Assembly (NCBI GenBank): GCA_015680685.1
Contig: MNCI01006555.1
Coordinates: 982,327 to 1,046,326, forward strand
Length of the DNA stretch: 64,000 nt
Direction: 5' to 3'
DNA from: Gnetum montanum
Taxonomy: Eukaryota; Streptophyta; Gnetopsida; Gnetales; Gnetaceae
The position numbers were made by a program, and so were the translations under genes. Shown here one piece after another: positions 11,345-23,399 of the stretch (within the stretch, counting starts at the first letter, position 1; every line of letters starts with the position of its first letter). The notes beneath the pieces are model-generated. The model was not told the DNA's origin and searched no databases. It was given only the letters and a program-made list of their open reading frames with translations.

Positions 11345-14126
11345 ACTCTTCCATTGGCTACTTTCCTTTGTCATCAAGCTTTTTAAACCAGTATCTATTG
11401 AGGAGTGCTTGAAGCTTTTCTTCCTCTATCCTTGGATTATGTATCATCCATGCTTTTTGTGTAATGTTTGATGAAGCAGGTACATCCCATGGGCATGAAA
11501 ACTATGAAAACATTTGGTTGGCCTTTATTTACCATGCTACAAATTGTTGCCTCTCTTTCTCAAAAGCTTTGGTCATCCTTCCTAGCTCTTGATAATTTGA
11601 CATTCAACGTGCAAGGTTAGCTATGACATCCTTCTGGCCCTAGTAGCTAGCTTTGACAATCTCAACTTCAGAGTTTTCCACATGTAATTTCTATAATTTC
11701 TATAATGCTTCTTTTCGGTCGACAAACTCCTTCTCATACATTGCATAAACTATTTGCTACTTGCTTCTCTAACTTGTTCCAATGCCTACCTATTATTAAC
11801 ATGGCTATATTCGCATAACAAAATTTTTCTAATCCCATGTATTCTATTAGGTCCTCTATCTATAGGTCTTTATTCTTCACCTTGGCCTAGTGAACATGAG
11901 CAAGGCTATCCAAAATTGGCTACCACTTTGGGTTTTATACAGAGATGGAACTAATTTTTGCCTTCACCATCTAGATTTCTTTTTCATTGATTTATTTATA
12001 CATTCCCACCTAATCTCTAAAATGCTATTTGAGTTGTTCATGTTTCTTAGCCTTACTTTATCACCCATTGATTTCTATTGCATATTTTTGATGAATAGCA
12101 CGAACTTCTTCCATTGATAGGATTCTATTTTCTTGGATCAACTAACAAATATCTTGGTTGACATGGACTAGTTATTCTCAAATCTATTGGATTCTCTCAT
12201 CAAGAACATTATTCTACTTTTTAATGTTTGTCAACTAAGCAAAGTCAACAGCTAATTTTTTGTTTTCCTCTTATAAGGTTTTAAGTGCTTTGGCATGTGC
12301 ATGAATTTAAGCCTATACCACTGATACATTCCACACTACCTTCTCCTTCTCTTTTCCATCTTCATGTTATGATTAATTAGGCAACTCACATGGTCAGTTC
12401 TAAATTGATCTAGCTAATCTGGTGCTATGAATTATGTCGATTCTCTTCTTTTAGCTCTTATGGTGGCTAGGTCCTCTTGTAATCTTTGCACTTCATTCTC
12501 TACATGCTCAACATAGGTTTCAGCCATCATCAACTTCCTTTTGTGGGGATCAAATCAGAATGAATTGCAATGATATCACTGGGGATATTAAAATATTTTT
12601 CATCCCTTGTCTTATCTGTAGTGATCTATCCAGTATTTCTTCATGCTCTGTAGGATTTATGGAGGTAGCGGCAAGCATTTGATCATCTCGTGCTCTAAAA
12701 ATATCAATCAATGACATAACAAGAATATTAAAAAATTCTTTAGTATGAACCATTATAACTTTAGCTACATCTGCTACATCTTAGTAACCACAACTGTGGT
12801 TCCTTCACCAATTTCTAGCATAAATTATAATGATGCAACATTTCCTAAGATCTGTTCCATTCAATCATCCTCTCCTCCTACTTGGAGTTATACTTGTCCA
12901 CTGGCTAGATCTATAGATACTGTGGGCCTTGCGAAGCTCTCCTGTACATTGTAAAATTTGGCCCTCTCTCTTGTTCCTCAACTTATTATTCTACAATCTT
13001 CTATATATGGCTCCTGAATACTTGATAATCTTACAATGGTAATGGAACTTTTTGTTACTATTATTGTTGTTGATGTTGTTCAGCTTGTGGTTAACTACTA
13101 GGTCCTACTTGTTATTCCTGACCAGTAGCTAGAATGCTACTAGTAAGGGTGGTACTTGTAGTTCCCTCGATGCCTATTCATTTTACTACTTGATCCTTCT
13201 TTGGTGGCATAGGCTTGAGCATTTTTGCATATGAAGCACTCTAGGCCTTCCTAGGAATGTCATTGGTATACCCTAGGATTCTTGCTTGCTTACACAACTT
13301 CTTAATAAGGCAAGAAGAATAGAAATGTTAGCTTCCCTACCTTCTTTTCTTCAAGCTACCTTTGGATCTTAGGGAAGAATAGATAAATGATGTTGTCAAT
13401 GAATTTTTCCATCATAATTGCACTTCCTCTAGTCACATATGTGGATATCCTATTGAAACTCTTCATTAGAAACAAGTGATAAGTGCCAATTTTCAAGTAT
13501 ATCTTTTCCTCTACTATGAGCTTGCTATAATCTTTATCTTCTTTACCATATGCTCTTTGTAATCACAATCTTTTAGCATTAGTATCAAATCTTATTGAGA
13601 TCAATCTCACATTCACCCCTTCATTTGGAATGTTGAGGGCCTTGGCAATTACCTCCACTGAGTAAGGCATAGAGACTCCTTCAATTTTAACTATTGTATT
13701 GGCCTATTTATTTTGCCAAAATTGGTACATTTCTCCTAGGTACAACTCTATGTTGTTAGACAAAGTGGTTCATAATGGAGATGCTTGAAGTTTCATCTTC
13801 ACTACTTTTGAAGAAAATTCCATAAAGGGACCAAAGTTCATCTCCACAATGACTATGGACATGATGGACTTTTCTTGCATGGCCTAGAAGCATTCCGATG
13901 ATAGTGTGAGGTGTTGTCCTTGTTCATGTACTTGTGGAATTTCTACCTCTCCTTGAGCTAAATACTCTATGGTAGGACTCTATTGATGAATGTTATTTGA
14001 TTAAGCCTCCTATTCTACATGTTTTTCTTAGGGATTTTGTTCTCTTGCTTGGCCTCTCCCATGGCCTCTTGGTCTCTTGCTCTCAGGCTGGGAAGGTCCT
14101 CCAACTATTGGTCTCTTTGGGATCAT
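11345..14126 (-). pseudogene. Downstream (env-position) ORF of Ath-E, Athila-type, decayed
   Basis: This is a - strand ORF after pol, homologous to the Ath-D ORF at 26594-29224. The ATG at 14126 follows TTGATTTTAG, just as the Ath-D ATG follows GTGATTATAG. The N-terminal part has NFGPFMEFSSKVVKMKLQ, LYLGEMYQFWQ and MPYSVEVIAKALNIP, matching FGPFSKKYLED, WYMGETYLF and VSYSVEAIAQALGLP in Ath-D. The C-terminal part (near 11450) has CPWDVPASSNITQKAWMIHN, then PRIEEEKLQALL, matching CPWDVLIPTHIGKATCLVHD, then LRSKEEKMNTLL. The middle is low in conserved motifs with charged, coiled-coil-like runs. The position and general character fit the ORF carried after pol by Athila elements. Its function is unknown. 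Stops and frame changes are numerous. Confidence 0.65.
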
Positions 14127-14699
14127 CTAAAATCAACAACAGTTTGAAATTATTAAAGTGCTTATATCAGTTCCTAATAGTTCTCTACCTTCCTCATACC
14201 CTTGGTTAGACCAGGTTCTTACCTTATTGTTATTGCAAAGTTAGAAAAATTTTCAAAAATAAACCCCTTACGTGTTATATCCTTTAATTACTTATGACCT
14301 TCTACAGTTATCATTTTCATACTTATCATGGCTTAAAATAGTTGGTATGGTTCATTAGGAGGATCATCTAAATCTTTTTGTGCTAAGTTTGATCGATTAA
14401 CTACAAGGTTCTCATTATCTCTTATACTTATCCTTTATGGTATCTTCGAAGCATTAAGAATTTTTGGCTCAAATTTTTAGTTGTATCGAACAATGCACCC
14501 TCCCCCACTCTTTCCCACACCCACAACCCCCACCCTTAACTAAGTTTACCACTCCAAAATTAACAATGTTCAAAAATTTTAAAAATTGAAACTATAGAAG
14601 GGAAGTTATGGCCTTTGGAAGTTAGTGTGCAAGAGCTTTGAGAAAAAACTACAAAAACTCTCTTGTTGCAAAATGAAGAAGTAAAAAATTTCACTAACT

Positions 14700-14815
14700 C
14701 TTGCATGTATATATACTATTTTTATATGCATGACATCATAGATATGACATCGTAGGTGCTCTAACATTGTAGCTAAAACATCACTATCAAAAATTTCAAA
14801 TTTTTCATTGATTTT
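14700..14815 (-). promoter_or_regulatory. Promoter-like module upstream of the Ath-E downstream ORF
   Basis: On the - strand a TATA-like run (TATAAAAATAG and TATATATAC, 14705-14730) is preceded by a motif cluster at 14731-14795. The cluster holds ACATCATAGATATGACATCG (14733-14752) and TAACATTGTAG. The U3 of the Ath-E LTR has ATATCATAGATATGATATCA (45705-45724) and CAACATTGTTAC in the same arrangement, also just upstream of its TATA box. No surrounding sequence is shared that I can see. The role as a promoter is inferred. Confidence 0.5.
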
Positions 14816-16439
14816 TTAGGGAGAAAATGAGTCAAATGGAATGTCTGAAAGATCTGAAGCTTGTCTAGAGGATCTTGGATCATTAATGATGCATAGTTTT
14901 TGAAAATTTGGTGTTCAAAGTTCATGAAGAAGAATTCACAAGCAACAAACATTTATTGGATGGATAGCAGATGGGTAATGAATTTTGAATGTACAGACAT
15001 GTTATTAGATGTTATGGAAAGTATTTATTAAGTCTGGATTTTTTCGAAGGTAAAAGATGATGTGGAATTTCTTGTCAAGTATGAAATACAAGAGTTATAA
15101 AAGTGCATCCTTCCCAAAGTAGACTCTATCCCTTAGTGCCCTTGTATAACCATGCCTAGAAGTGGCTAAAGGCACTCAAGGAGTTGAATGTAAGACATAC
15201 CTATCTAGCAAGATACACATGTTAGTATCACTAGATTGGGAAAATAACATTATATTATACAAAACCATAAAGTTATGATTAAATATACAGTGAGATGAGA
15301 TGGACTATAGAAGGGATTATTGAAACTGAGATGTGAGGGGTCTTACCATAGGCATAATGAATCATTGTGTATAATTTGTGGTTGCAGTAATCATTAGCCC
15401 TTCTTTCTAAGATTCAAACCAAGTCCAAACCACTTTCCAATGACATTGCATTGTTTCATCCCTAGGATTCCCAACCATATGAAGATCACTGTTGCAAGGA
15501 GTATTACCACTTGGCATATTGTCCAAAGGAGAAGTTTATTCATTGGATATAATGTTTCTTATTTCTAAGAAGCTTCTTACCTTCAACCATGGTTAACATG
15601 TCTTTCGAGTAGGACTCCTAGAAATTTATTCTATGTATGGATTTTATTTTTGATTATGTTGACCTTACCAAAGGACTACCTTCAAGCATGGATAACATCT
15701 CTTCCTAGTGACATAGTAAGGTAAAACTTATTGTACTCTTACTTCCATTTTTTGTTAGATCTACAAGGATATAATACATCCTTAATAATAAGATAGAACT
15801 CACATCAGTAATCCAAGAAAATCCACAAATCCCCTTGATGTCACACCCTTTGCATTTTCACTTGGTTCTTCCCTCTTTTACCCAAGCATAATGATAACAA
15901 GCTTATTCTTAGTTTTATTATGAGAAGAATGTCATTATGGCCATGGTAAGAACCTCTTATTATTAGAATGGATGGATGGATGTTATGATCTCACTGTATA
16001 GGCAATTAGTTCCTTATGATTTGATAATATAGAGAAATCTTAACCTTATTGGAGCTAAATCTTGCTTTATTTAGTGTGTTTTATTGATAATTAACAAAAA
16101 ATATATACAAGTGAAATAATGACAAGGTACAAAAAATTATAAAAGATATCAAAACCTAAGAAGATAAAAAGAATGACAAATTATCAAAGAATTAAGAAAT
16201 TAAAAGATATAAAAGAATAGGAAAATATATCAAAAAAATAAAAAAAAAGGTAAGAAGAAAGTGAAAAATTCAAAAGGTAGCTACATGTCATGATGAACAC
16301 TCCCATGACTATGATTATGATCAGTCAACCAAAAAAGTGAATAAGTAGAACACATTCAGATAGGCTAGGTAGAATCCTTAGCAGAGTTTGGATATTCATG
16401 ATAAGGATTGACCTATTGGATGTTTACTAGGATAAGCTT
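14816..16439 (-). other. Ath-E spacer between pol and downstream ORF
   Basis: There is no coding frame in about 1.6 kb. An A-rich tract at 16080-16270 (T-rich on the element's own strand) directly follows the end of pol. Two similar phrases, ACCTTCAACCATGGTTAACA (about 15580) and ACCTTCAAGCATGGATAACA (about 15670), suggest an old local duplication. The size and layout match the Ath-D spacer at 24390-26035. Confidence 0.45.
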
Positions 16440-17535
16440 GTGTGGATGAGATAGATGGTGAATGCACATGGCACCAAATGGGTAAGTCACCTGAACGATG
16501 TATGGTCCCTTCCAAATCATTTGAAATTTATTCCTTTGCTAAACATGATTGGGATTATAATATAGAACCTTATCACCTGGCTATATCAACACTTGTCATA
16601 TTCATGCATTGTTCCTATGCTTGAAGTAGTTCTTGTAGATCTCATTACTCATAAGTGCTACTAGCCTATTTTCTTCTAATAGACTAAGATTCATTAGGTT
16701 CTCTTTCTAGGCTAAGCTCAAGTTTAGGTCAAGCTTGCTAGCATTAGCTAAACTTAGAAGCTCTGCCTAGATTCATAGCATGGGTAATTTCCTGTAAACT
16801 AGCTCATAGGGTGAATATCCAATGGGTAGTTTCCACATTGTTGTATAAGACCATAGAGCATCATTTAGCTTGGTGCTCCAATCCTTTCTAAATCTACTAA
16901 CCATCGTAGTTAATATTGTAGTAATTATGTGGTTAGTTACTTCTAATTTATCATTAGCTTAAGAATGATATGATGTGATTATTTTGAGTCACCCCAGGCA
17001 GTTGCATGAGCTTCTTGAAAGTAGCATCGGTAAAATGAGTCCCATTATCCAAAATAAGCATTCTCACTACTCCAAATCAGTTCACCACATGTTGTTGAAA
17101 GAACTTGGTAGTTTTTTTGGCTATACAATCCTTGATTGCTATTGCCTCTACCCACTTTGTGCAATAATCCATGCTCACTATTATGTAGACTTTCCCATTT
17201 GACATTGGTGTGATGGATCCCATAAATTTAATTCCCCATATATCAAATGGTTCTAATGGTTGTATCCATTGTAGTGGCCCATCATTCCTAGTCATTATTC
17301 CTCTATCCTTCTATCACCTCTTACAAGATTGTGTGAAGTTATGGACATCCCAAAACAAGGTAGGTCAAAAGTAGCATGCCATCATTAGTTTCAATGTTGT
17401 CCTATGTCCTATATAATGGCCACCACATGGGCCTTCATGTACATCCTATAGGATCCATTATTGATTACATTATGGTACACACCATTAGACTAACCCATCA
17501 GGACAAATCTTGTAAAGGTTTCTATTTATTTTCAT
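16440..17535 (-). pseudogene. Integrase segment of Ath-E pol
   Basis: This is the continuation of the Ath-E pol gene after the Ath-D insertion. On the - strand, HEGPCGGHYIGH and CYFWPTLFWDVHNFTQSCKR (17430-17300) form the HHCC zinc domain. The core follows with FDIWGIKFMGSITPMSNGK, MDYCTKWVEA and LILDNGTHF (17260-17040). The first core Asp is replaced (IKFMG where the family has IDFMG), while DNGTHF keeps the second Asp. Codons for this part join in register with the RNase H end at 39800-39991 once Ath-D and one copy of its target duplication are removed. Stops disrupt the C-terminal half. Confidence 0.8.
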
Positions 17536-17540
17536 ATATC
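17536..17540. repeat. Target-site duplication of Ath-D, left copy (ATATC)
   Basis: ATATC lies immediately left of the Ath-D 5' LTR and again immediately right of its 3' LTR at 39737-39741. This is the 5-bp duplication expected for a gypsy-type integration. Confidence 0.85.
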
Positions 17541-18427
17541 TAATGAGTTTTCTCAACGAGGCCCCATCGACACATCTCGTCTTGCATCGATGAGGCCTCA
17601 TTGATGTAGTGTCTATCCATCACCTATAAATATGCACCTACCAGCCACATTTATGGGGGAATCCAAATTTTAGTAGTAGCGAAGCTCTTGCATTTTTTTT
17701 ATTCAAAAGTTAGAATTTTGTCACTAAGTGCCCGCAACAAGAGTCATTGAGTGTATGGATCTTTATTCAAGCATTGTTGTACCTAAGCACAACAGTGTGT
17801 ATGGTAATAACAATGAGCTTTCTAATAAACCTTGTAGCACTTTGGATAGATTAGCTCTTTTATTTATGCATTCAATGTTTTTAATTATTTGTTAAGTATT
17901 CTTAATTACTTTGCAAATATTTTATTGTAATTGAGTTAATGAGGTCATTAAGCTAGATAGATTAAATACATAAGTATGACCACTTCGAGTGTAACACATA
18001 TTCTCTTGGTAATCCCAGTGGCATTATTGCTTGGTACACCTAGTAGCGTAGCGCTTGGTTGCCCAGCAACGGATAAGTGGGTTCAAGATGTGTACGGAAA
18101 GTGGGAATAAATACTTATGTTAGGATTAGTCAAATAGTAGTTAATTAATTAATTTATATTAGTTAATTAAATTATTTTTACCTACATTGTTGAGCACCCA
18201 AAATATAAAATACAAAATGATAAAATTCGAATGCCTCAGTTATACTTAACCATACCAATGTACATCACAAGTGTAATTAGGAGAATAATGATTGACCTTA
18301 AGGCTAGATTCACTTCCTAAAGTACTAGTGTATTGAAACCAACAAAGTCCATGGAATTCGACCGAGTCATGTGTGAACACTTTGTGATTCATATGGTTGG
18401 ATGTAGGGGGTACTTCATTGCTCATCA
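17541..18427 (+). repeat. 5' LTR of Ath-D
   Basis: The LTR begins TAATGAG (a decayed TGATGAG) and ends CTCATCA, which are inverted complements. It aligns with the 3' LTR at 38807-39736 along its length, including the TATA region, the segment with AGTGCCCGCAA, and the end. It lacks about 50 bases of the U3 motif array present in the 3' LTR. By eye the two LTRs differ at well over 10 percent of sites, so the insertion is old. Confidence 0.85.
17552..17640 (+). promoter_or_regulatory. Ath-D U3 promoter: palindromic GAGGCCTC motifs and TATA box
   Basis: ATCGATGAGGCCTCATTGAT at 17586-17605 is a near-perfect palindrome. A half-decayed copy (AACGAGGCCCCATCGAC) lies just upstream. A TATA box (CTATAAATATG) follows near 17625-17635. 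The 3' LTR has three such motifs before its TATA box. Palindromes repeated upstream of a TATA box suggest dimeric transcription-factor sites; the factor is unknown. Confidence 0.6.
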
Positions 18428-18428
18428 T

Positions 18429-18446
18429 TGGCGTCATTACTAGGGA
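18429..18446 (+). other. Primer-binding site of Ath-D (tRNA-Asp type)
   Basis: TGGCGTCATTACTAGGGA begins one base after the LTR end. It differs from the TGGCGCCGTTGCCGGGGA site typical of Athila elements, complementary to the 3' end of tRNA-Asp, mostly by C-to-T or G-to-A changes. The Ath-E copy at 44863-44880 is closer to that consensus. Confidence 0.75.
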
Positions 18447-18581
18447 CTTTGTGTGTGGAACGTGTGCTATTTAGGTCTAAGTGGATACCACTAATATTGT
18501 TGTACAAACCTAAAAGTCAATAACATTTCCACTATACATAAATTATAAAAGCACACTGACAATTTCATTTTTTTTTATAAA

Positions 18582-20400
18582 ATGTCTTCTTCTTCTCGTA
18601 AGCCTGACGATACTATACCACTAGTCCCACATGAATGCAAGGTGGTATACACTCATCCAACTACATTTGTGCCAAATTTGACCTTCATCCTAGATTAAGA
18701 TGAACAAATGCAATGGCGTGATATGGAGGGTAACATCATTTTCCCCCCTAATAGATTTGTGCTTGGAATGCTGTTTAAAACCCTTAAGAAGTTGGGCATA
18801 GCAGATCTTCATGAAGAGTACGTTGTGGATGGGTAGGACACTCGGAACTATTATTCCATTGAAACACAACGTAAGCAAGATAAACGTAAATAAAGACTCC
18901 ATGAATCCATAAAGGGAAAAAATTACACTAACCTTATGTTCCTACTAGATCAAGAGGACAATGAGGATCCTCCCTTAGAAGGTTCTCAACATGAAGATTC
19001 TCCACCCCTTGTTACTAATGGTGAGCATGTGAACTTGACCCTAAAATCAACTATTCATAAGTCAGATTCAAGAAAGAGTGAAAGCCAAGGTAAGGACTTG
19101 AGTGAACATTGCAATAACAAAGGATCTAATGATGGTGATCATAAAAAGCATAAGAGTGGTGGCAGACACCGTAGTGGTAGTGGCAATCCACCTTCCTCTT
19201 CATCCTCTTCATCCAATTCTAAACATTCCTCTTCATTTGACGGTTCTCACGGAAGCCTCCATTGAAAAAACATGATGAAGGTGATCGACAAAAGAAAAAT
19301 GATCATGAAGGCCATCAAAATCGAAGGGGTGGCTGAAACCATCATCAGCATCATCAATGTAGCGATGATGATGAACCTTTACTGGCAACTTGAAATATGC
19401 TCAACATTGTGAAGGTAGTGAAAATTTTGACCAAGCATATGAAGGATAGTCTAATCAAGCACCTAGATATGAATAATATCCCAAGATTTGAGGGGGGATA
19501 CAATTCTGATGCACAAACACATCTACAAGCTTTTCAAGATGCCTATGCCTTACAAAACATTAAGAATGAGTGGCAGAAACTCAAGCTTTTTCCAAGGACC
19601 TCATTAAGAAAGATGAAAGTTGGTAGTAATCCTTAGAATCAGAATCTATTCAAATATGGAGTACCATGTTAGAATTTTTCAATGACAAATATCAAACGTA
19701 CTCTAGAGTGTCTTCATGGTGGCATCCAAGGGCAAATTGAAGGCTGGAAACAAGGAGCACATGAACCCTTGGATGCCACCATGGGCCGATACTATTCACT
19801 CTTACATAGATGCCCTAGCCATGGTTACTCTTAGAGGGAACAACTTCACCACATCATAGATGGGCTCAAGATAGAAACAAGAAGAACCCTTGGGGTGTAT
19901 GCCCAAGGGAGGTTGTCTAAAATGAGAGCTCATTAGATCCAAAGGCTAATTGAGTAGGTAGCAAAAAAATAAGATGAGCTATGAAAAAGGAAGAGTGTTG
20001 AAGAGTATAATAGTGGCCCATCCATCAGAAAACAAGAGGTCCAATTTTGTGATGAGAAGGAGTTACCACTTGATGAAATGATGAACAAAAAGATCTTACC
20101 TAGTCAAAAATCTATTTCTGACATTTTAGACAAGGATGGCAAGTTATGGGACTCTTTGGACAAAACTTTTTAAACCACTTTGAAGATTACTGAAGAATCT
20201 AAAGAGAAAAATAGTGATCATAACCATAGACAATGAAAAGAAGCTAAATGTGCCTACCAGAGAGGTAAGGGCAAAGCTGCTATAGTAGAGGAAGTTGTGG
20301 AATCTAACTCTAATGATGAAACTGAATGTGACATCTATCAATATGAACATCCAAAGGGATGTTGCCCTATGGTTTCAGACTTAACAAGAGTCTAGAGTTT
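18582..20400 (+). pseudogene. gag of Ath-D
   Basis: The ATG at 18582 lies 135 bases after the primer site. One frame runs to 19264 with three stops (TAA, TAG, TAA) where Gln is expected. The N-terminal block has FILDxDEQMQWRDMEGNIIF (x marks a stop), matching FILHQDGQLRWRDLQGNIVL in Ath-E. A Ser-rich linker follows (19190-19250). After frame changes come the Gag core with IPRFEGGYNSDAQTHLQAFQ and DAYALQN (19470-19560), MGRYYSLLHRCPSHGYS (about 19780) and a terminal knuckle-like CDIYQYEHPKGCCP (20330). The product would be the structural Gag that packages element RNA. The copy is dead. Confidence 0.75.
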
Positions 20401-21560
20401 ATGCATAAAATTCTTACCTAACACATAGACAAGCTCCAAGACAATTCTCTTACCATCAAGGTAGTCCAAGGTAGTTCCACCAATAGTAACAAGCTTATTA
20501 CCCAATTCGAAATCCTCCACAACCTTATGAATAGTACCAATAGTGGTACCAATGACAATCATGGAGAATGCCACTTCCAAGGCAACAATACCTTTATAGG
20601 CAACCAAATCCATACAGGTACTATGTTCAGCAACCTGTCTCCCCTAGAAATTTGACAAGTCATGCATCATTCTAGCATCACTATTATCCTCCAAAGTACC
20701 ACCGAACACATTCACCATCTACTCAAGGGGAAAACCTATATCCGTATCCTTATCATCCTCCACATCCCTCTGCACCTACACCTCCACCTTTAACTTAGTT
20801 ACCTCCTGCTCCATCCATGCAGGGTGAAATTCTACCATAGTCATAGCAACGAAATGCTACAAGGGCTATACACTCATAACTAGTTTTTCAACCAAGTGAC
20901 CTAGATAATCGATCAAGGAAATGACCTTTCTTCTAGCCTAATAGTCCTCTCTAGCCCTCACAACCTACTCTAGTTGATCACCCTACATATCCAATACCAT
21001 CATCCTCTGCATCAAATGCATTCGAGCATCCTTCAAACGAAGTGCTACCTAGGATTTGCACTGTAATGCTAACTCATGTTGTTTCTAACTAGATCAAGGC
21101 TGGTAACCTTCCTAAAAAAAGATTTGATCCAGAAATTCTACTCATCGTTCTATAGATTTTTGGACAAGAGCCATGCAAGGCTCTTGATTGTGGCTTTGGA
21201 GTTAACCTCATCTCCCATGATATGTACAAGGATTAGAACCTACCACCTCTTAAGAAGAGCAATATCCATCTAGAATTAGTAGATCAATAAATTATAGTCC
21301 CTTTGGGATTAGTAGAGGATATTGTGACCATAGTTTGTGTGTGGTCCTATCCCATTGATTTTCTAGTAATCAAGGCGAACAACTACAAAGGTGGCTTCCC
21401 CATGATCATGGAAAGGGCTTGGTTAAGCATGGTCAATGCATGAATGGGTATAAGGAACCTATCTTTTGAAATATCTAAGGAGAATGAGTTAGGAAAAATT
21501 GAGAAGAAGCATATTCCATGCATTGCATATAGCAATAATAGGTGTAATTATGTGTAAAAG
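20401..21560 (+). pseudogene. gag-pol junction and protease region of Ath-D
   Basis: The text is degenerate between the Gag knuckle and the protease. An early block resembles Ath-E after its knuckle (tTSSKTIL and NSTNSGTNDNHGECHFQ against NGSNHSHGQCHHQ). Near 21260-21540 the frame shows LELVDx, IVPLGLVEDIVTIV, PIDFLVI and FPMIMERAWLSM (x marks a stop). This is the flap and C-terminal half of a gypsy aspartic protease (pliLGRpWL), matching Ath-E IMARAWLSIVDAKLGIR. The catalytic D-S/T-G is not clearly preserved. Confidence 0.6.
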
Positions 21561-21839
21561 ATTTGCTCAATCAAAAGCACATACATTAAGGCATGCAATT
21601 AGTGTGCATAAAAAATTAATATTCAATGGTGTCTGTACATAGTAGCCACAAAATAGAAGGGCACCTAGTGGCTAATAGCTAATTCAAATAGCAGCACAAT
21701 ATGCATGGAGCCAATTAAGAGCTTAACTTGTACATATGCTGAAGGCATGGATAAAATTGAACAAGTCCATTTCCAACTCTCTAATGAAGATGATGATAAC
21801 TGTTGGGGAGAGTTGGAGATCCTTGATCAGTTCAAGTAG

Positions 21840-23350
21840 GAGCCCTTACAACTCAAATCTTTATCATTTAGAATGGAGTATGCATTTTTAAAGAATGGTA
21901 AACCAATCATCATTAATGCCAAACTTGCTCCTGAACAAAAAGAAAAGTTGTTGAAAGTGATGAATAAATGGTCAATAGTCTTTGCTTGGTCATATCCAAA
22001 GATAACATGAATTGATCCAAGGATATGCCATCACCACATCTACACTAACCTAACAATGAAACCTAGAAGGTAGCCATAGAGGCGGCCAAATCCCAAATTG
22101 AAGCACATTGTTAAGTAGAAGATACAGCAACTCCTCAAGGTAGGGTTTATCTATCCAATCACAAATAGTGAGTGGGTTAGCCCACTCGTAATTGTACCAA
22201 ACAAGGGTGGTAAATGGTAGGTTTGTATTGACTTTAGGTTGTTAAATATGGCAACATTTAAGGATCACTTTCCTTTGCCAATTGTGGATTAAGTATTAGA
22301 TACCATATCTAGGCATCGTTATTATAGTTTCTTGAATGGTTATAGTGGCTATAACCAAATCTAAATTATGCCAAAATACCAAGCCAAGACAACATTCACG
22401 AGTCTCCGGGGGACTTTTGCATACTATAAGATGCCATTTGACCTATGTAATGCCCCTGCAACATTTCAATGCTTGTTCCTTAGTATATTTAACAAAAAAT
22501 TAGTGGTGTTGAAGTCTTCATGGATGACTTCTCCACCTATGGAGCTACCTTTGAGCAAGCCTTAGACTAACTTGAGCAAGTATTGAAGAGATGTGTTGAG
22601 ACAAACCTACAACTCAACTGGCAAAAGAGCCATCTCATGGTCCAAGAAGGCATTGTGCTAGGGCATCAAATTTTGTAGAAAGGGATTGAGATAGACCTAG
22701 AAAAGATAAGGGTCATCCAAGGAATAACATGCCAACTAGAGATCGTTAAATATGTTTGGTCATTCCTTGGAGACACTGGTTACTACTGGTGCTTTATTGA
22801 GAATTTCTCTAAGATTGCAAAGCCATTGGTAGAACTTACAAAGAAAGATGCAACTTTCATTTGGACCAAGGAATGTGAAAACACATTCCAAAAATTAAAA
22901 GAAAAACTCATAGAAATACCAATCCTATGAGCACCTGATTAGTTCAAACCATTCCATATCATCACAGACGCATCTAACTAAGCTTTGGGAGTAGCACTCA
23001 TGCAAATGAACAATAAGAAACGTCCATATTATATCCATTGGATGAGTCAAAGCATTGTGAGGGCATAGTTAAATTACACTATCATGGAGAAAGAATTAAT
23101 GACAATGGTGTATCCGCTAGAAAAATTTAGACATTATGTGCTAGGTTACAAAGTATTTGTACATACGAACCATAGTGTAATTCACTTCCTTATGAATAAA
23201 TTGACAGTGAGCCTTCATGTTATATGGTGGCTTGTGATCTTGCAGGAATTTGATCATACTATGGTGGATTGAAAAGGGATTGAGAATGTGATTACTGATC
23301 ATCATTATTACTTAAGATGGGATAACAAAGAGGAGGAGAGCTCACTCTCT
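21840..23350 (+). pseudogene. Reverse transcriptase and RNase H of Ath-D
   Basis: RT blocks in order: EWVSPLVIVPNKGGKW (22160), VCIDFRLLNMATFKDHFPLP (22230), YYSFLNGYSGYNQI (22320), FAYYKMPFDLCNAPATFQ (22410) and, after a frame change, the catalytic FMDDFSTYG (22515-22545). The connection domain follows with IVLGHQIL and WSFLGDTGYYWCFIENFSKI (22650-22820). RNase H follows with FHIITDASN (22950), MEKELMTMVYPLEKFRHYVL (23084) and a VVAD-like end reduced to ENVITDH (23290). Several stops fall at Gln codons. The domain order and text are unambiguous for Ty3/gypsy. Confidence 0.88.
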
Positions 23351-23399
23351 GATCAATTTCTAGATGAACTCCTCTTTACTAGAGTAATAAATTAAAAAA

